From: an uncultured Elusimicrobium sp.
GTDB lineage: Bacteria > Elusimicrobiota > Elusimicrobia > Elusimicrobiales > Elusimicrobiaceae
Assembly: GCA_902767385.1 (NCBI GenBank)
Contig: CACXHA010000072.1
Coordinates: 1-11,801, forward strand
DNA: 11,801 nucleotides
Reading direction: 5' to 3'
In this document: positions 1 through 6,750 of the stretch, one piece after another
Layout of the letters: each line of letters opens with the position of its first letter
Position numbering within the stretch: the stretch's first letter is position 1
The notes under the pieces: model-generated
The model's input: only the letters and a program-made list of their open reading frames with translations
What the model was told of the DNA's origin: nothing
Database searches by the model: none
Made by a program: the position numbers and the translations under genes

Positions 1-2
1 AA

Positions 3-71
3 AAAAAAAAAACAAGTCAACTAGTAGGAGGTTTAAACAACAACGGCCAAAAAGAATTTTCTATAATATAA
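3..71 (+). CDS. Possible 3' end of an upstream gene
   Basis: One frame is open from the left edge to a TAA at 69-71, two bases before the ATG of the O-antigen-ligase-like gene. It would encode a tail reading KKKTSQLVGGLNNNGQKEF then SII. This is an inference from frame and spacing only: 22 codons are too few to recognise a family. If real, it explains why the AGGAGG at 26-31 has no start codon at the right distance (it would be coding sequence) and why the next gene has no Shine-Dalgarno of its own (it could be translated by coupling). The frame of the next gene is also open to the edge, so this reading is not proven. Confidence 0.3.
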   Translation, partial: KKKTSQLVGGLNNNGQKEFSII

Positions 72-73
72 AT

Positions 74-2320
74 ATGGTCAAACACATAACCAAAAAAAAA
101 TCGGCTGCACATGCACGTCAAACTCCAACTAATCTATCCTTACAAAAAAATTCTTTCTTACACCGGGCTTTAGTACTGCTGACCGGGTGGCTTGTCCTTT
201 TAGTAAGTATTTCTTTTTTTGTAGCTACGTATGACTCGGCCCACGTAAAATTAACTTTATTACAAATCGGTTCCGTTGTTTTGTTATCCTTGTGGGGTTG
301 TTTAAAAATCACCCAACGTCAAAATCCGTTTACACGCCGTACGCTATTATGCTTAGCCCCGCTCCTTATATATATGGGGTGGATGGCACTTAGTTTTTTA
401 TGTTTTCCTTACAAGCTAGAAGCCGCAGAGGAATTTTTGCGTTTATGGATGTACGCTGGGATTAGCGGTCTAATTGCGTGCGAATTTACCCGTGAGGACG
501 TACAAATAATTACCCGTTTTATAGTGGCTAGTGCGTGGATTTGCTTTGGTTATGGAGCTTTGCAAATTACAAACATTTGGCTGCCCGGTGTGGATTTGCT
601 TCCGTGGCACGGATTTTTTGGCAACCGGATTTTTTCTACCCTAGCTAACCCTAACTTTTTTGGGGCATTTATTGTACTCACTTCGGGAATTATTGGAGCG
701 GAATTTTTACGTACCCGTAAGAAATCGTTACTTGTGTTACTGGGTATGGGGCTTTTAGACCTTGTTTTTACCGAAAGTAAGGGAGCCTGGCTGGCCTATG
801 CGGGCATGGGCGTTTTTGCCGCACTTACCTATGCACATTGTGTTAGCACCGCCAAAAAACATTTAAAAAAATGGACCCTTGCCGCTATTGCTTGTTTGGT
901 GGTGGCGGCCGGAGCCGCGGGAGTATATAGCGTGAAACGTTTTCAATCGGTCAGTTTCCGCACTTATACTTGGCTTGCCGCCTTGGAAATGGTTAAAGAT
1001 TCCCCCTTATTAGGAACAGGACCGGGAAGCTTCAAAATTGTGTATCCGGCCTACCGCCGACCGCAAATTTTTTATATTGAAAATGCACACAATAACGAAA
1101 CCGCCCACGCCGAAAATGAATATTTGGAACAAACCGCTACCGGCGGTGTAATCGGGCTAGGTTTGTTTTTGTGGCTGATGAGTTTTTTACTGATTGGCGC
1201 GTGGAAAAATATGCGCCGCACCAGCGAGCCCGTCACGCAATATGCTCTCCTTGGATATAGTGCCGCTTTGACCGGGCTTTTACTACATAGCGTTGTGGAT
1301 ATCAGCGTGCATTTTGCCTCTAGCGGGCTTCTGTTAGCGGTGTTTATCGGGGTGTTAATGGCACTTATGCTCAACAATCCTCCCGCCGAAAACATAGAAC
1401 AAAAAACGCCCAAATATCCGCACTTGTTATGGGTATTTCGTGCGTTGACGTGGCTGGCGGTATTATCCCTTGTTATGTACGCAAGTGCCACTTTCTACTA
1501 TGTACTGCGTAACATTGCCGTTAAAACCGCGGGAGAATGGATATTATTTGGGCTAGCGTTGGTGAGTTTTGCGAGTGTTGTGCTAGGCATAGCATACACC
1601 TATGCACGTATAGCCAAACAAACTACGCGGATAAGCGTATGCGCCCTTTTACTAGTTTCATTACTCCCGTGCCTGTTCTTTTGGCGGATATTTTTGGCAA
1701 ACCACTACTATAGTTTGGGTGTAGCATTAGTACAAATGGGGCAACCCCGTTCCTCCTTGGGCGCGTTTAGTGATGCCATTAAATTAAACCCGTTTTTAAG
1801 TGAATATCGCCAATACCGAGCCAACGTGTTTGCCATGACGTTAGACCCAGCTAAACGATTTGTTCCCTCCTTGGGTGACGACGATAAACCGCGGACCGAT
1901 TTTGAACGGGCACAAGATGATTTTAACTTCGTGCTTGCCCATAACCCAAACCACGCACTTTTACATCACAACCTGGGGCAAATGTATTACGCATTAGGTA
2001 TGCGCCAATTGGGACAAGCACAAACCGCCCCCGCTCAGGCAATTTTGTATCAACAACTATCCAAAGAAAATTTACGCCAAGCTAAAAAATATTTGGAAGA
2101 ATCGCTACAATTAGACCCCGTTAACGCAAATACCTATGTGCTCTTAGTCCAAATTGCCCTCGCCGAACACGATTTAGAGGGAGCTCAAACTTGGGTAGAC
2201 CGCTATTATAAAGGGCCGGACGGCGTGTACGAAGAAGAATTTTTACGTAAAAACCGGGAAAATCCGCAAATGCAAATACTGCAAGCGCACATAGACCGTC
2301 TGCGGGCTACCTTCCTCTAA
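74..2320 (+). CDS. O-antigen ligase/polymerase-family membrane protein with C-terminal TPRs
   Basis: This is a 748-residue polytopic inner-membrane protein. About a dozen hydrophobic segments lie at roughly residues 34-51, 59-77, 89-108, 123-137, 145-165, 195-252, 267-287, 355-377, 391-433, 452-475, 487-507 and 519-541. The Wzy_C/O-antigen ligase region is recognised by NPNFFGAF (192-199), ESKGAWL (234-240), GTGPGSF (314-320) and the periplasmic-loop motif HAENEYLEQTATGG (345-358). The last 200 residues are soluble and helical, with TPR-like units near 541-574, 629-682 (with an insertion) and 684-713. Family members join a lipid-linked glycan to lipid A core, polymerise O-units, or glycosylate pilins; the sequence alone does not choose among these. 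No glycan-synthesis genes lie nearby. The ATG at 74 has no good Shine-Dalgarno (AGGAGG at 26-31 is 42 nt away), and the frame is open to the window edge, so the start is uncertain. Confidence 0.8.
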   Translation: MVKHITKKKSAAHARQTPTNLSLQKNSFLHRALVLLTGWLVLLVSISFFVATYDSAHVKLTLLQIGSVVLLSLWGCLKITQRQNPFTRRTLLCLAPLLIYMGWMALSFLCFPYKLEAAEEFLRLWMYAGISGLIACEFTREDVQIITRFIVASAWICFGYGALQITNIWLPGVDLLPWHGFFGNRIFSTLANPNFFGAFIVLTSGIIGAEFLRTRKKSLLVLLGMGLLDLVFTESKGAWLAYAGMGVFAALTYAHCVSTAKKHLKKWTLAAIACLVVAAGAAGVYSVKRFQSVSFRTYTWLAALEMVKDSPLLGTGPGSFKIVYPAYRRPQIFYIENAHNNETAHAENEYLEQTATGGVIGLGLFLWLMSFLLIGAWKNMRRTSEPVTQYALLGYSAALTGLLLHSVVDISVHFASSGLLLAVFIGVLMALMLNNPPAENIEQKTPKYPHLLWVFRALTWLAVLSLVMYASATFYYVLRNIAVKTAGEWILFGLALVSFASVVLGIAYTYARIAKQTTRISVCALLLVSLLPCLFFWRIFLANHYYSLGVALVQMGQPRSSLGAFSDAIKLNPFLSEYRQYRANVFAMTLDPAKRFVPSLGDDDKPRTDFERAQDDFNFVLAHNPNHALLHHNLGQMYYALGMRQLGQAQTAPAQAILYQQLSKENLRQAKKYLEESLQLDPVNANTYVLLVQIALAEHDLEGAQTWVDRYYKGPDGVYEEEFLRKNRENPQMQILQAHIDRLRATFL

Positions 2321-2324
2321 AATT

Positions 2325-2333
2325 TGATATAAT
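2325..2333 (+). promoter_or_regulatory. Extended -10 promoter for acetate kinase
   Basis: TGATATAAT contains a perfect TATAAT (2328-2333) preceded by the TGn of an extended -10 element. There is no good -35 hexamer at 16-18 bp, which is usual for extended -10 promoters. Transcription would begin near 2340, leaving a leader of about 13 nt that contains the Shine-Dalgarno. Function is inferred from consensus match and position. Confidence 0.55.
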
Positions 2334-2342
2334 GAGAGTAAC

Positions 2343-2347
2343 AGGAG
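2343..2347 (+). promoter_or_regulatory. Ribosome binding site that fixes the ackA start
   Basis: AGGAG lies 5 nt before the ATG at 2353. An in-frame ATG at 2332 would add seven residues (MRVTGDF), but it overlaps the -10 box and has no Shine-Dalgarno. The protein beginning at 2353 starts MIILFLNCGSSSLK, matching the usual acetate kinase N-terminus. Confidence 0.75.
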
Positions 2348-2352
2348 ATTTT

Positions 2353-3717
2353 ATGATTATATTGTTTTTAAATTGCGGTAGTTCTTCCCTTAAATATAGT
2401 GTTTACGACTGGGAACAGAAAAAAAGCTTGTGTGCCGGCGGTGTAGAACGCATTGGAATTGACGGTTCTTTTATTTCACACGATAGAAACGGATTTCCGA
2501 CCTATGAGTTATCTCGCAACTGTAAAGACCACAAAGATGCTATCAATTTAGTTATTCAAACCATTACTGATAAAGAACATGGCGTTATTGAAAATATCAA
2601 CGTCATTAGTGCGGTGGGGCACCGTATCGTGCATGGCGGGAAATTTGCCAAATCCGTTATTGTGGACGATAGCGTAGTGGAAGAACTGCGCAATATTGCC
2701 GATTTGGCCCCCTTGCATAACCCCGCCCACATTATGGGGATTGAAGCTGCGCGTGCGTTGTTACCCAACGTTACGCATGTGTGTGTGATGGATACCGCTT
2801 TTCACCAAACTATGCCGGCCTCTTCGTATATGTACGCGTTACCGCGCAAATGGTATACCGATTATCAAATCCGCCGGTATGGATTTCATGGTTCATCCGT
2901 GCTCTATACTTCCCGCCGGGCCGCGGTGCTACTGGACCGCAACGTAGACGAAGTAAATAGCATCGTCTGCCACTTGGGCGCCGGGGCTAGCGTAACTGCC
3001 GTTAAAAACGGTCAATGTTTAGATACCAGCATGGGGCTTACCCCATTAGAAGGGCTTGTCATGGGAACGCGCAGCGGAGATATTGACCCCTCCGTGTGCT
3101 TCCACATGATGAAAAAACTGAACATGAAGCCCGAAGACATGTATACGATTTTAAATAAAAAGTCCGGCATGTATGCTTTGACCGGAGACCGTTTTTCAGA
3201 CCAACGCGATGTGCGCAAAAACGCCGCCAATGGCGACGAGCTATGCAAACTGGCCTTAGACGTAGAGTGCTACCGCGTAAAAAAATACATCGGGGCCTAT
3301 ATGGCGGCTTTGGGGCGTTTGGACTGTATTGTTTTTACGGCCGGCATTGGCGAACGCGCCAGTAATGTACGTGCTATGGCGTGTAAAGGGCTGGAAAACT
3401 TTGGCATTATCTTAGATGAAGAAAAGAACGCATGCGCCGAGACAAATAAAGCCGAGTGTTGTATTTCGGCCGATAATTCCAAGGTTAAAATTTTTGTAAT
3501 TCCTACCGACGAAGAAATTGTGGGAGTGCAAGACATTGTAGCCCTGCTAGCCGGGACCTACGATGTGTACCCCAAATTTAGATATATTTTTCAGGAAAAG
3601 AATTACCGTAACAAACTACGCGATGCGGCGTTTATGGAAGAGATAAAAAAACGCCCCTCGCTCTTAAAAGCTGCTATTAACTTGCCTGAAGCGTTAAAGC
3701 AAGAACTAAAAAAATGA
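2353..3717 (+). CDS. ackA: Acetate kinase, divergent, with a C-terminal extension
   Basis: Acetate kinase interconverts acetate plus ATP and acetyl phosphate plus ADP in the cytoplasm, the ATP-yielding last step of acetate fermentation. At 454 residues it is about 50 longer than usual; the excess is a lysine-rich tail from about residue 404. Visible family motifs: LNCGSSSLK (6-14), GHRIVHGG (89-96), APLHNPAHI (119-127), DTAFHQTMP (147-155), RRYGFHG (174-180), DTSMGLTPLEGL (224-235), GTRSGDIDP (238-246), NKKSG (268-272) and VFTAGIGE (327-334). The catalytic residues N7, R91, H179 and R240 (N7, R91, H180 and R241 in the Methanosarcina enzyme, from memory) are kept. Other normally conserved positions differ: FHGTSH is FHGSSV, HLGNGAS is HLGAGAS, GIGEN is GIGER and PTNEE is PTDEE. 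No phosphotransacetylase gene is adjacent. It is followed by its own terminator and so is probably transcribed alone. The family call is firm; exact donor or substrate is less so. Confidence 0.9.
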   Translation: MIILFLNCGSSSLKYSVYDWEQKKSLCAGGVERIGIDGSFISHDRNGFPTYELSRNCKDHKDAINLVIQTITDKEHGVIENINVISAVGHRIVHGGKFAKSVIVDDSVVEELRNIADLAPLHNPAHIMGIEAARALLPNVTHVCVMDTAFHQTMPASSYMYALPRKWYTDYQIRRYGFHGSSVLYTSRRAAVLLDRNVDEVNSIVCHLGAGASVTAVKNGQCLDTSMGLTPLEGLVMGTRSGDIDPSVCFHMMKKLNMKPEDMYTILNKKSGMYALTGDRFSDQRDVRKNAANGDELCKLALDVECYRVKKYIGAYMAALGRLDCIVFTAGIGERASNVRAMACKGLENFGIILDEEKNACAETNKAECCISADNSKVKIFVIPTDEEIVGVQDIVALLAGTYDVYPKFRYIFQEKNYRNKLRDAAFMEEIKKRPSLLKAAINLPEALKQELKK

Positions 3718-3725
3718 TTTGTGCC

Positions 3726-3755
3726 GCCCGTTTGTAATGTACAAACGGGCTTTTT
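3726..3755 (+). terminator. Rho-independent terminator after ackA
   Basis: A perfect 10-bp stem, GCCCGTTTGT (3726-3735) with ACAAACGGGC (3741-3750), closes a 5-nt loop and is followed by TTTTT. It starts nine bases after the ackA stop. Confidence 0.9.
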
Positions 3756-3760
3756 ATTAA
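3732..3760 (+). promoter_or_regulatory. Possible promoter for the DUF47-PiT operon
   Basis: TTGTAA (3732-3737) and TATTAA (3755-3760) are 17 bp apart, each matching four of six consensus bases. A start near 3767 would precede the ribosome binding site. The -35 element would lie inside the ackA terminator stem. This is a weak match; read-through from ackA is the alternative. Confidence 0.25.
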
Positions 3761-3769
3761 GCTGAAAAT

Positions 3770-3774
3770 AGGAG
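3770..3774 (+). promoter_or_regulatory. Ribosome binding site of the DUF47 gene
   Basis: AGGAG lies 8 nt before the ATG at 3783, near-ideal spacing, which supports that start. Confidence 0.75.
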
Positions 3775-3782
3775 AAAACAAC

Positions 3783-4400
3783 ATGTTACTACCCAAGGAA
3801 GATAAATTCTTTGATTTGTTTGACAAACAGGCGGAAAATTTAGTCCGCGCAGCAGAGTTTTACAAAAAAGTAATAGACGAAGCATCTTTTACTCCCGAAA
3901 ATGTGCGAGAAATGCACGAATTTGAACACTACGGCGATGAAATGACACACGCCATCATTAATACGTTAAACGAAACTTTCATTACTCCCTTTGACCGTGA
4001 AGATATTTTGGCGTTGGCCAACCGCTTAGACGATATTATTGACAACATTTATTTGCTAGCCAACCGGTTTTACCTCTATAAAATTGAAAAACCAACCGAC
4101 TATAGCAAAAGACTGGCGCATGTGATTGAACAAACTACCCGCGCCCTGCAAAAAGCGGTAGCCACCTTGCGCAGCAATAAACACATGAAAGATACGTTGC
4201 GCCACTGCGTGGAAATCAACCGCTTGGAAAACGAAGGTGATGTACTGCGTGATGAAGCCATTTCCGACTTGTTTACTAACGAAAAAGACCCTATTGTGGT
4301 CATCAAACAAAAAGAACTTTATGAAATTGCCGAAACTACCACCGACTTCTGCGAACATGTGGCCAATATGGTAGAATCAATTTTAGTCAAAAACAACTAA
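3783..4400 (+). CDS. DUF47 / PhoU-like partner of the PiT phosphate transporter
   Basis: This 205-residue, wholly helical, soluble protein matches the DUF47 (PhoU-like) family. It shows two copies of the PhoU-type acidic signature: EHYGD (48-52) followed by FITPFDREDILALANRLDDI (66-85), and ENEGD (149-153) followed by an acidic segment with E178, E181 and D188. In PhoU relatives such carboxylates bind metal clusters. DUF47 proteins are typically encoded next to PiT-type phosphate permeases and are thought to control or gate them. That is the arrangement here: the permease starts 4 nt after this stop, so the two are almost certainly one operon with coupled translation. Length is typical of the family. 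Regulation by phosphate is likely, but I see no clear Pho-box repeat upstream. Confidence 0.88.
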   Translation: MLLPKEDKFFDLFDKQAENLVRAAEFYKKVIDEASFTPENVREMHEFEHYGDEMTHAIINTLNETFITPFDREDILALANRLDDIIDNIYLLANRFYLYKIEKPTDYSKRLAHVIEQTTRALQKAVATLRSNKHMKDTLRHCVEINRLENEGDVLRDEAISDLFTNEKDPIVVIKQKELYEIAETTTDFCEHVANMVESILVKNN

Positions 4401-4404
4401 GCCT

Positions 4405-5451
4405 ATGATGTGGATTATATTTTTAATTCTGCTTGCTTTGTTTTTTGATTACTTAAACGGATTTCACGACGCGGCCAACGCCGTTTCTACCGTGATTTCC
4501 ACACGCGTATTATCCCCTAAATTCGCGGTAGCCTGGGCGGCATTTTTTAACTTTGCTGCGTTTTTGATTTTCAAAACCGGGGTAGCCAAAACCATTGGGG
4601 CCGGCATTGTGGACATTAACGTGGTAGATTCCACCCTTATTTTTGGGGCCCTTATGGGTGCTTGCGGGTGGAACCTGATTACTTGGTGGCTGGGTTTGCC
4701 GTCCAGCTCTTCCCACGCGCTTATTGGTGGGCTTATGGGAGCCGGAATCGTGAAAGGTGGCTTTGGCGTATTGGTAGCCAGCGGGATTTTAAAAACCATC
4801 GCGTTTATCTTTATTTCCCCTCTGCTTGGGTATCTGCTTAGTACCATCGCCGGGATTATTACCTTTAACATCGCCAACCACTTTAGTCCCTTTAAGGTTG
4901 ATAAATTCTTCCGCAAAGCACAGCTTTTGTCTGCCTCGGCCTATGCGTTGGGTTACGGTGGCAACGATGCCCAAAAAACCATGGGGATTATCAGCATGTT
5001 GCTCTTGGGCGGTATGGCCGGAGCGGAAGTAGCCCCGGTGCGGGACTTTTTCCTTACTCACAGTGAAATGCACGCCATTGCACAGGGTCAGTTTGTAGTG
5101 CCTTTATCCGTCGTTATTTTGTGTCAAGGAGCTATTGCACTCGGCACGCTTTCGGGCGGATGGCGTATTGTTAAAACGATGGGCCAAAAAATTACCCGTT
5201 TGCGCCCGGTGGACGGATTTTGCGCCGAATCCGGTGCGGCCTGTTCTATCTTCTTTGCCTCTATTTTGGGAATCCCGGTAAGCACCACCCATACAATTAC
5301 CGGCGCGATTGTAGGGATTGGGTCCTTGCGACGTTTGTCGGGCGTACGTTGGGGAACTGCTAAACGTATTGTGTGGGCCTGGTTTATTACGATTCCGGCT
5401 GCGGGACTTATTTCCGCCGTATTTTACCTACTTAAAGTGTGGCTTTTTTAA
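4405..5451 (+). CDS. pit: PiT-family inorganic phosphate transporter
   Basis: This is a 348-residue inner-membrane transporter of the short PiT type (Escherichia coli PitA is about 500). The internal duplication typical of the family is clear. The N-terminal half has NGFHDAANAVSTV (18-30) and GLPSSSSHALIGGLMG (97-112). The C-terminal half has GYGGNDAQKTMG (183-194) and GIPVSTTHTITGAIVG (289-304). D22 and D188 are the repeat-equivalent acidic residues that bind ion or phosphate in relatives. About ten hydrophobic segments are visible. PiT proteins import phosphate or metal-phosphate driven by protons or sodium; the coupling ion cannot be read here. Two adjacent ATGs (4405, 4408) are possible starts and neither has a Shine-Dalgarno, consistent with coupling to the upstream DUF47 gene. 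It is followed by a strong terminator. Confidence 0.92.
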   Translation: MMWIIFLILLALFFDYLNGFHDAANAVSTVISTRVLSPKFAVAWAAFFNFAAFLIFKTGVAKTIGAGIVDINVVDSTLIFGALMGACGWNLITWWLGLPSSSSHALIGGLMGAGIVKGGFGVLVASGILKTIAFIFISPLLGYLLSTIAGIITFNIANHFSPFKVDKFFRKAQLLSASAYALGYGGNDAQKTMGIISMLLLGGMAGAEVAPVRDFFLTHSEMHAIAQGQFVVPLSVVILCQGAIALGTLSGGWRIVKTMGQKITRLRPVDGFCAESGAACSIFFASILGIPVSTTHTITGAIVGIGSLRRLSGVRWGTAKRIVWAWFITIPAAGLISAVFYLLKVWLF

Positions 5452-5466
5452 TAAAAAACCTATCAC

Positions 5467-5496
5467 AAAAATCCCCGCCTATCTGCGGGGATTTTT
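5467..5496. terminator. Bidirectional rho-independent terminator between convergent genes
   Basis: A 12-bp perfect stem, AAAAATCCCCGC (5467-5478) with GCGGGGATTTTT (5485-5496), has a 6-nt loop. The T-run follows the GC stem on the plus strand and the mirrored A-run gives a T-run on the minus strand. It can therefore end both the DUF47-PiT transcript and the NAD/aminotransferase transcript arriving from the right. Confidence 0.92.
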
Positions 5497-5513
5497 TATT
5501 TTAATTCAAATAA

Positions 5514-6719
5514 TTACACAGCTTCTTGAATTGTTTGCGCCAGGCGTTTTAACCCTTCCACAATCTGCTCGGGCGTGGAATAAGAAAAGTTAAGGCGCAA
5601 ATCATTAAATACGTTCCCGTCGGGGTAGAAATCTACGCCCGCCACATAAGCTACTTTATTTTCAATTGCTTTAGACAATAGTTGCATAGCATCAATATGT
5701 TTAGGAAGTGTAAGCCATAAGAAAAGTCCACCCTCGGGATGAGTCCATGTAACTCCTTGGGGCATACATTCTTGGAGCGTTTTAAGCATCAAATCCCGCT
5801 TAGCGCGATATACATCTATCATACGTTTGATATGATTGGAAAGTAAATTGCGGCTTAAAAACTCTGCCGTTGCCAACTGTAACGTCGGCGAAGAACACAA
5901 ATCCATCGCTTGTTTTAAAATTACAAATTTGCGAATCACTTCCTCCGGGCCTATAATAAACCCTAAGCGAAACCCCGGCACAAACACCTTGGAAAATGTA
6001 AATAACGTAATGACGTTTCCCCGCCCGCCGTCAAGCTCATAAAACGTTTTAGGTGCAGTACCTTCAAAACGCACTTGACGATACGGCGAATCTTCCAAAA
6101 TAAAAGTATTATACTGCTTCGCCAATTCCAAAATCTTTTCGCGACGTTCTTGGGGAATGGTAGTTCCCGTAGGATTTTGAAAATCCGGCACCAAGTAAAT
6201 AAATTTGCAGGATTTACCTTGTTGTTTCAAAAGTTCCAACTTGGCTTTTAAATCTTCTACCAATACGCCGTCTTGATCGCTGGCAACCCCTAAAATATCC
6301 GCCCCGGCCACTTGAAAGGCCTGCAAGGCACCTAAGTAAGTAGGGCAAGCCGTAATAATGCTATCGCCCGGATTAATAAACATCCGCGCGGACATATCCA
6401 ATGCTTGTTGGGAAGCTGATACCACTAAAATTTGTTCCGGTGTAACCGTTATGTTTTCGGTTTCTTTTACCAAACGGACCAATTCCCGCTTAAGAGCATC
6501 TTGCCCTTCGGTGGCACCGTACTGCAACGTTTCTTTAGGATATTTTGTTAAAATCGTATCAAATACATTTTGAATTTCTTTCGTCGGGAATAATTCAGGA
6601 TCCGGAAGCCCCCCCGCAAATGAAATAATACCCGGGCGGGAAATCACTTTTAAAAGTTCGCGAATCGCCGACGCTTTGGAACGGCTGACTACGCTTGAAA
6701 ATAAATTATTATAATTCAT
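5514..6719 (-). CDS. PLP-dependent aminotransferase, class I/II, 2-aminoadipate/LysN-like
   Basis: This is a 401-residue fold-type I aminotransferase of the stand-alone group related to MocR catalytic domains (2-aminoadipate, kynurenine or aromatic aminotransferases). Visible motifs: FAGGLPDPELFP (34-45, substrate loop), YGATEG (67-72), FQNPTG (180-185, with the PLP-contacting N182), EDSPY (209-213), TFSKVFVPGFRLG (241-253) with K244 as the PLP Schiff-base lysine, and DLRLNFS (373-379) with the carboxylate-binding R375. An upstream in-frame ATG at 6725 would add two residues, but the AAGGA at 6728-6732 lies only 2 nt from it and 8 nt from the ATG at 6719, so 6719 is preferred. It follows nadC by 21 nt and is probably the last gene of the lipoprotein-nadA-nadC unit. 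Substrate cannot be set from sequence; a branched-chain, aromatic or 2-aminoadipate role is possible. Confidence 0.85.
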   Translation of the reverse strand: MNYNNLFSSVVSRSKASAIRELLKVISRPGIISFAGGLPDPELFPTKEIQNVFDTILTKYPKETLQYGATEGQDALKRELVRLVKETENITVTPEQILVVSASQQALDMSARMFINPGDSIITACPTYLGALQAFQVAGADILGVASDQDGVLVEDLKAKLELLKQQGKSCKFIYLVPDFQNPTGTTIPQERREKILELAKQYNTFILEDSPYRQVRFEGTAPKTFYELDGGRGNVITLFTFSKVFVPGFRLGFIIGPEEVIRKFVILKQAMDLCSSPTLQLATAEFLSRNLLSNHIKRMIDVYRAKRDLMLKTLQECMPQGVTWTHPEGGLFLWLTLPKHIDAMQLLSKAIENKVAYVAGVDFYPDGNVFNDLRLNFSYSTPEQIVEGLKRLAQTIQEAV

Positions 6720-6727
6720 TACCATAT

Positions 6728-6732
6728 TCCTT
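6728..6732 (-). promoter_or_regulatory. Ribosome binding site that decides the aminotransferase start
   Basis: AAGGA on the minus strand is 8 nt from the ATG at 6719 but only 2 nt from the ATG at 6725, favouring the shorter protein. Confidence 0.65.
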
Positions 6733-6738
6733 CTACAC

Positions 6739-6750
6739 TATTAGCTAATA
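6739..6750. repeat. Perfect 12-bp palindrome TATTAGCTAATA
   Basis: This self-complementary sequence spans the nadC stop codon and lies about 20 nt before the aminotransferase start. It could be a small operator site or chance in AT-rich DNA. No second copy was noticed in the window. Confidence 0.4.

Noticed and set aside
1..12. Poly-A run as a slippage or frameshift site
   Set aside because: It sits at the window edge and the gene context to the left is unknown, so nothing supports a frameshift.
62..67. TATAAT as a firm promoter for the first gene
   Set aside because: There is no -35 and no extended -10 TG, it would give a leaderless mRNA, and it falls within frames open from the edge. Kept only as part of a finding.
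1072..1491. 139-codon minus-strand ORF inside the O-antigen-ligase-like gene
   Set aside because: It overlaps the conserved loop and membrane segments of the plus-strand gene and has no supporting signals.
4464..4916. 150-codon minus-strand ORF inside the PiT gene
   Set aside because: The plus strand here encodes conserved PiT motifs; the opposite frame resembles no protein and has no start signals.
3783..5451. DUF47-PiT pair as part of a new system with ackA
   Set aside because: DUF47-PiT is a common, known pairing, and a strong terminator separates it from ackA.
5318..5593. 91-codon plus-strand ORF running from PiT across the terminator into the aminotransferase
   Set aside because: It spans a strong bidirectional terminator and two real genes in other frames, with no ribosome binding site.
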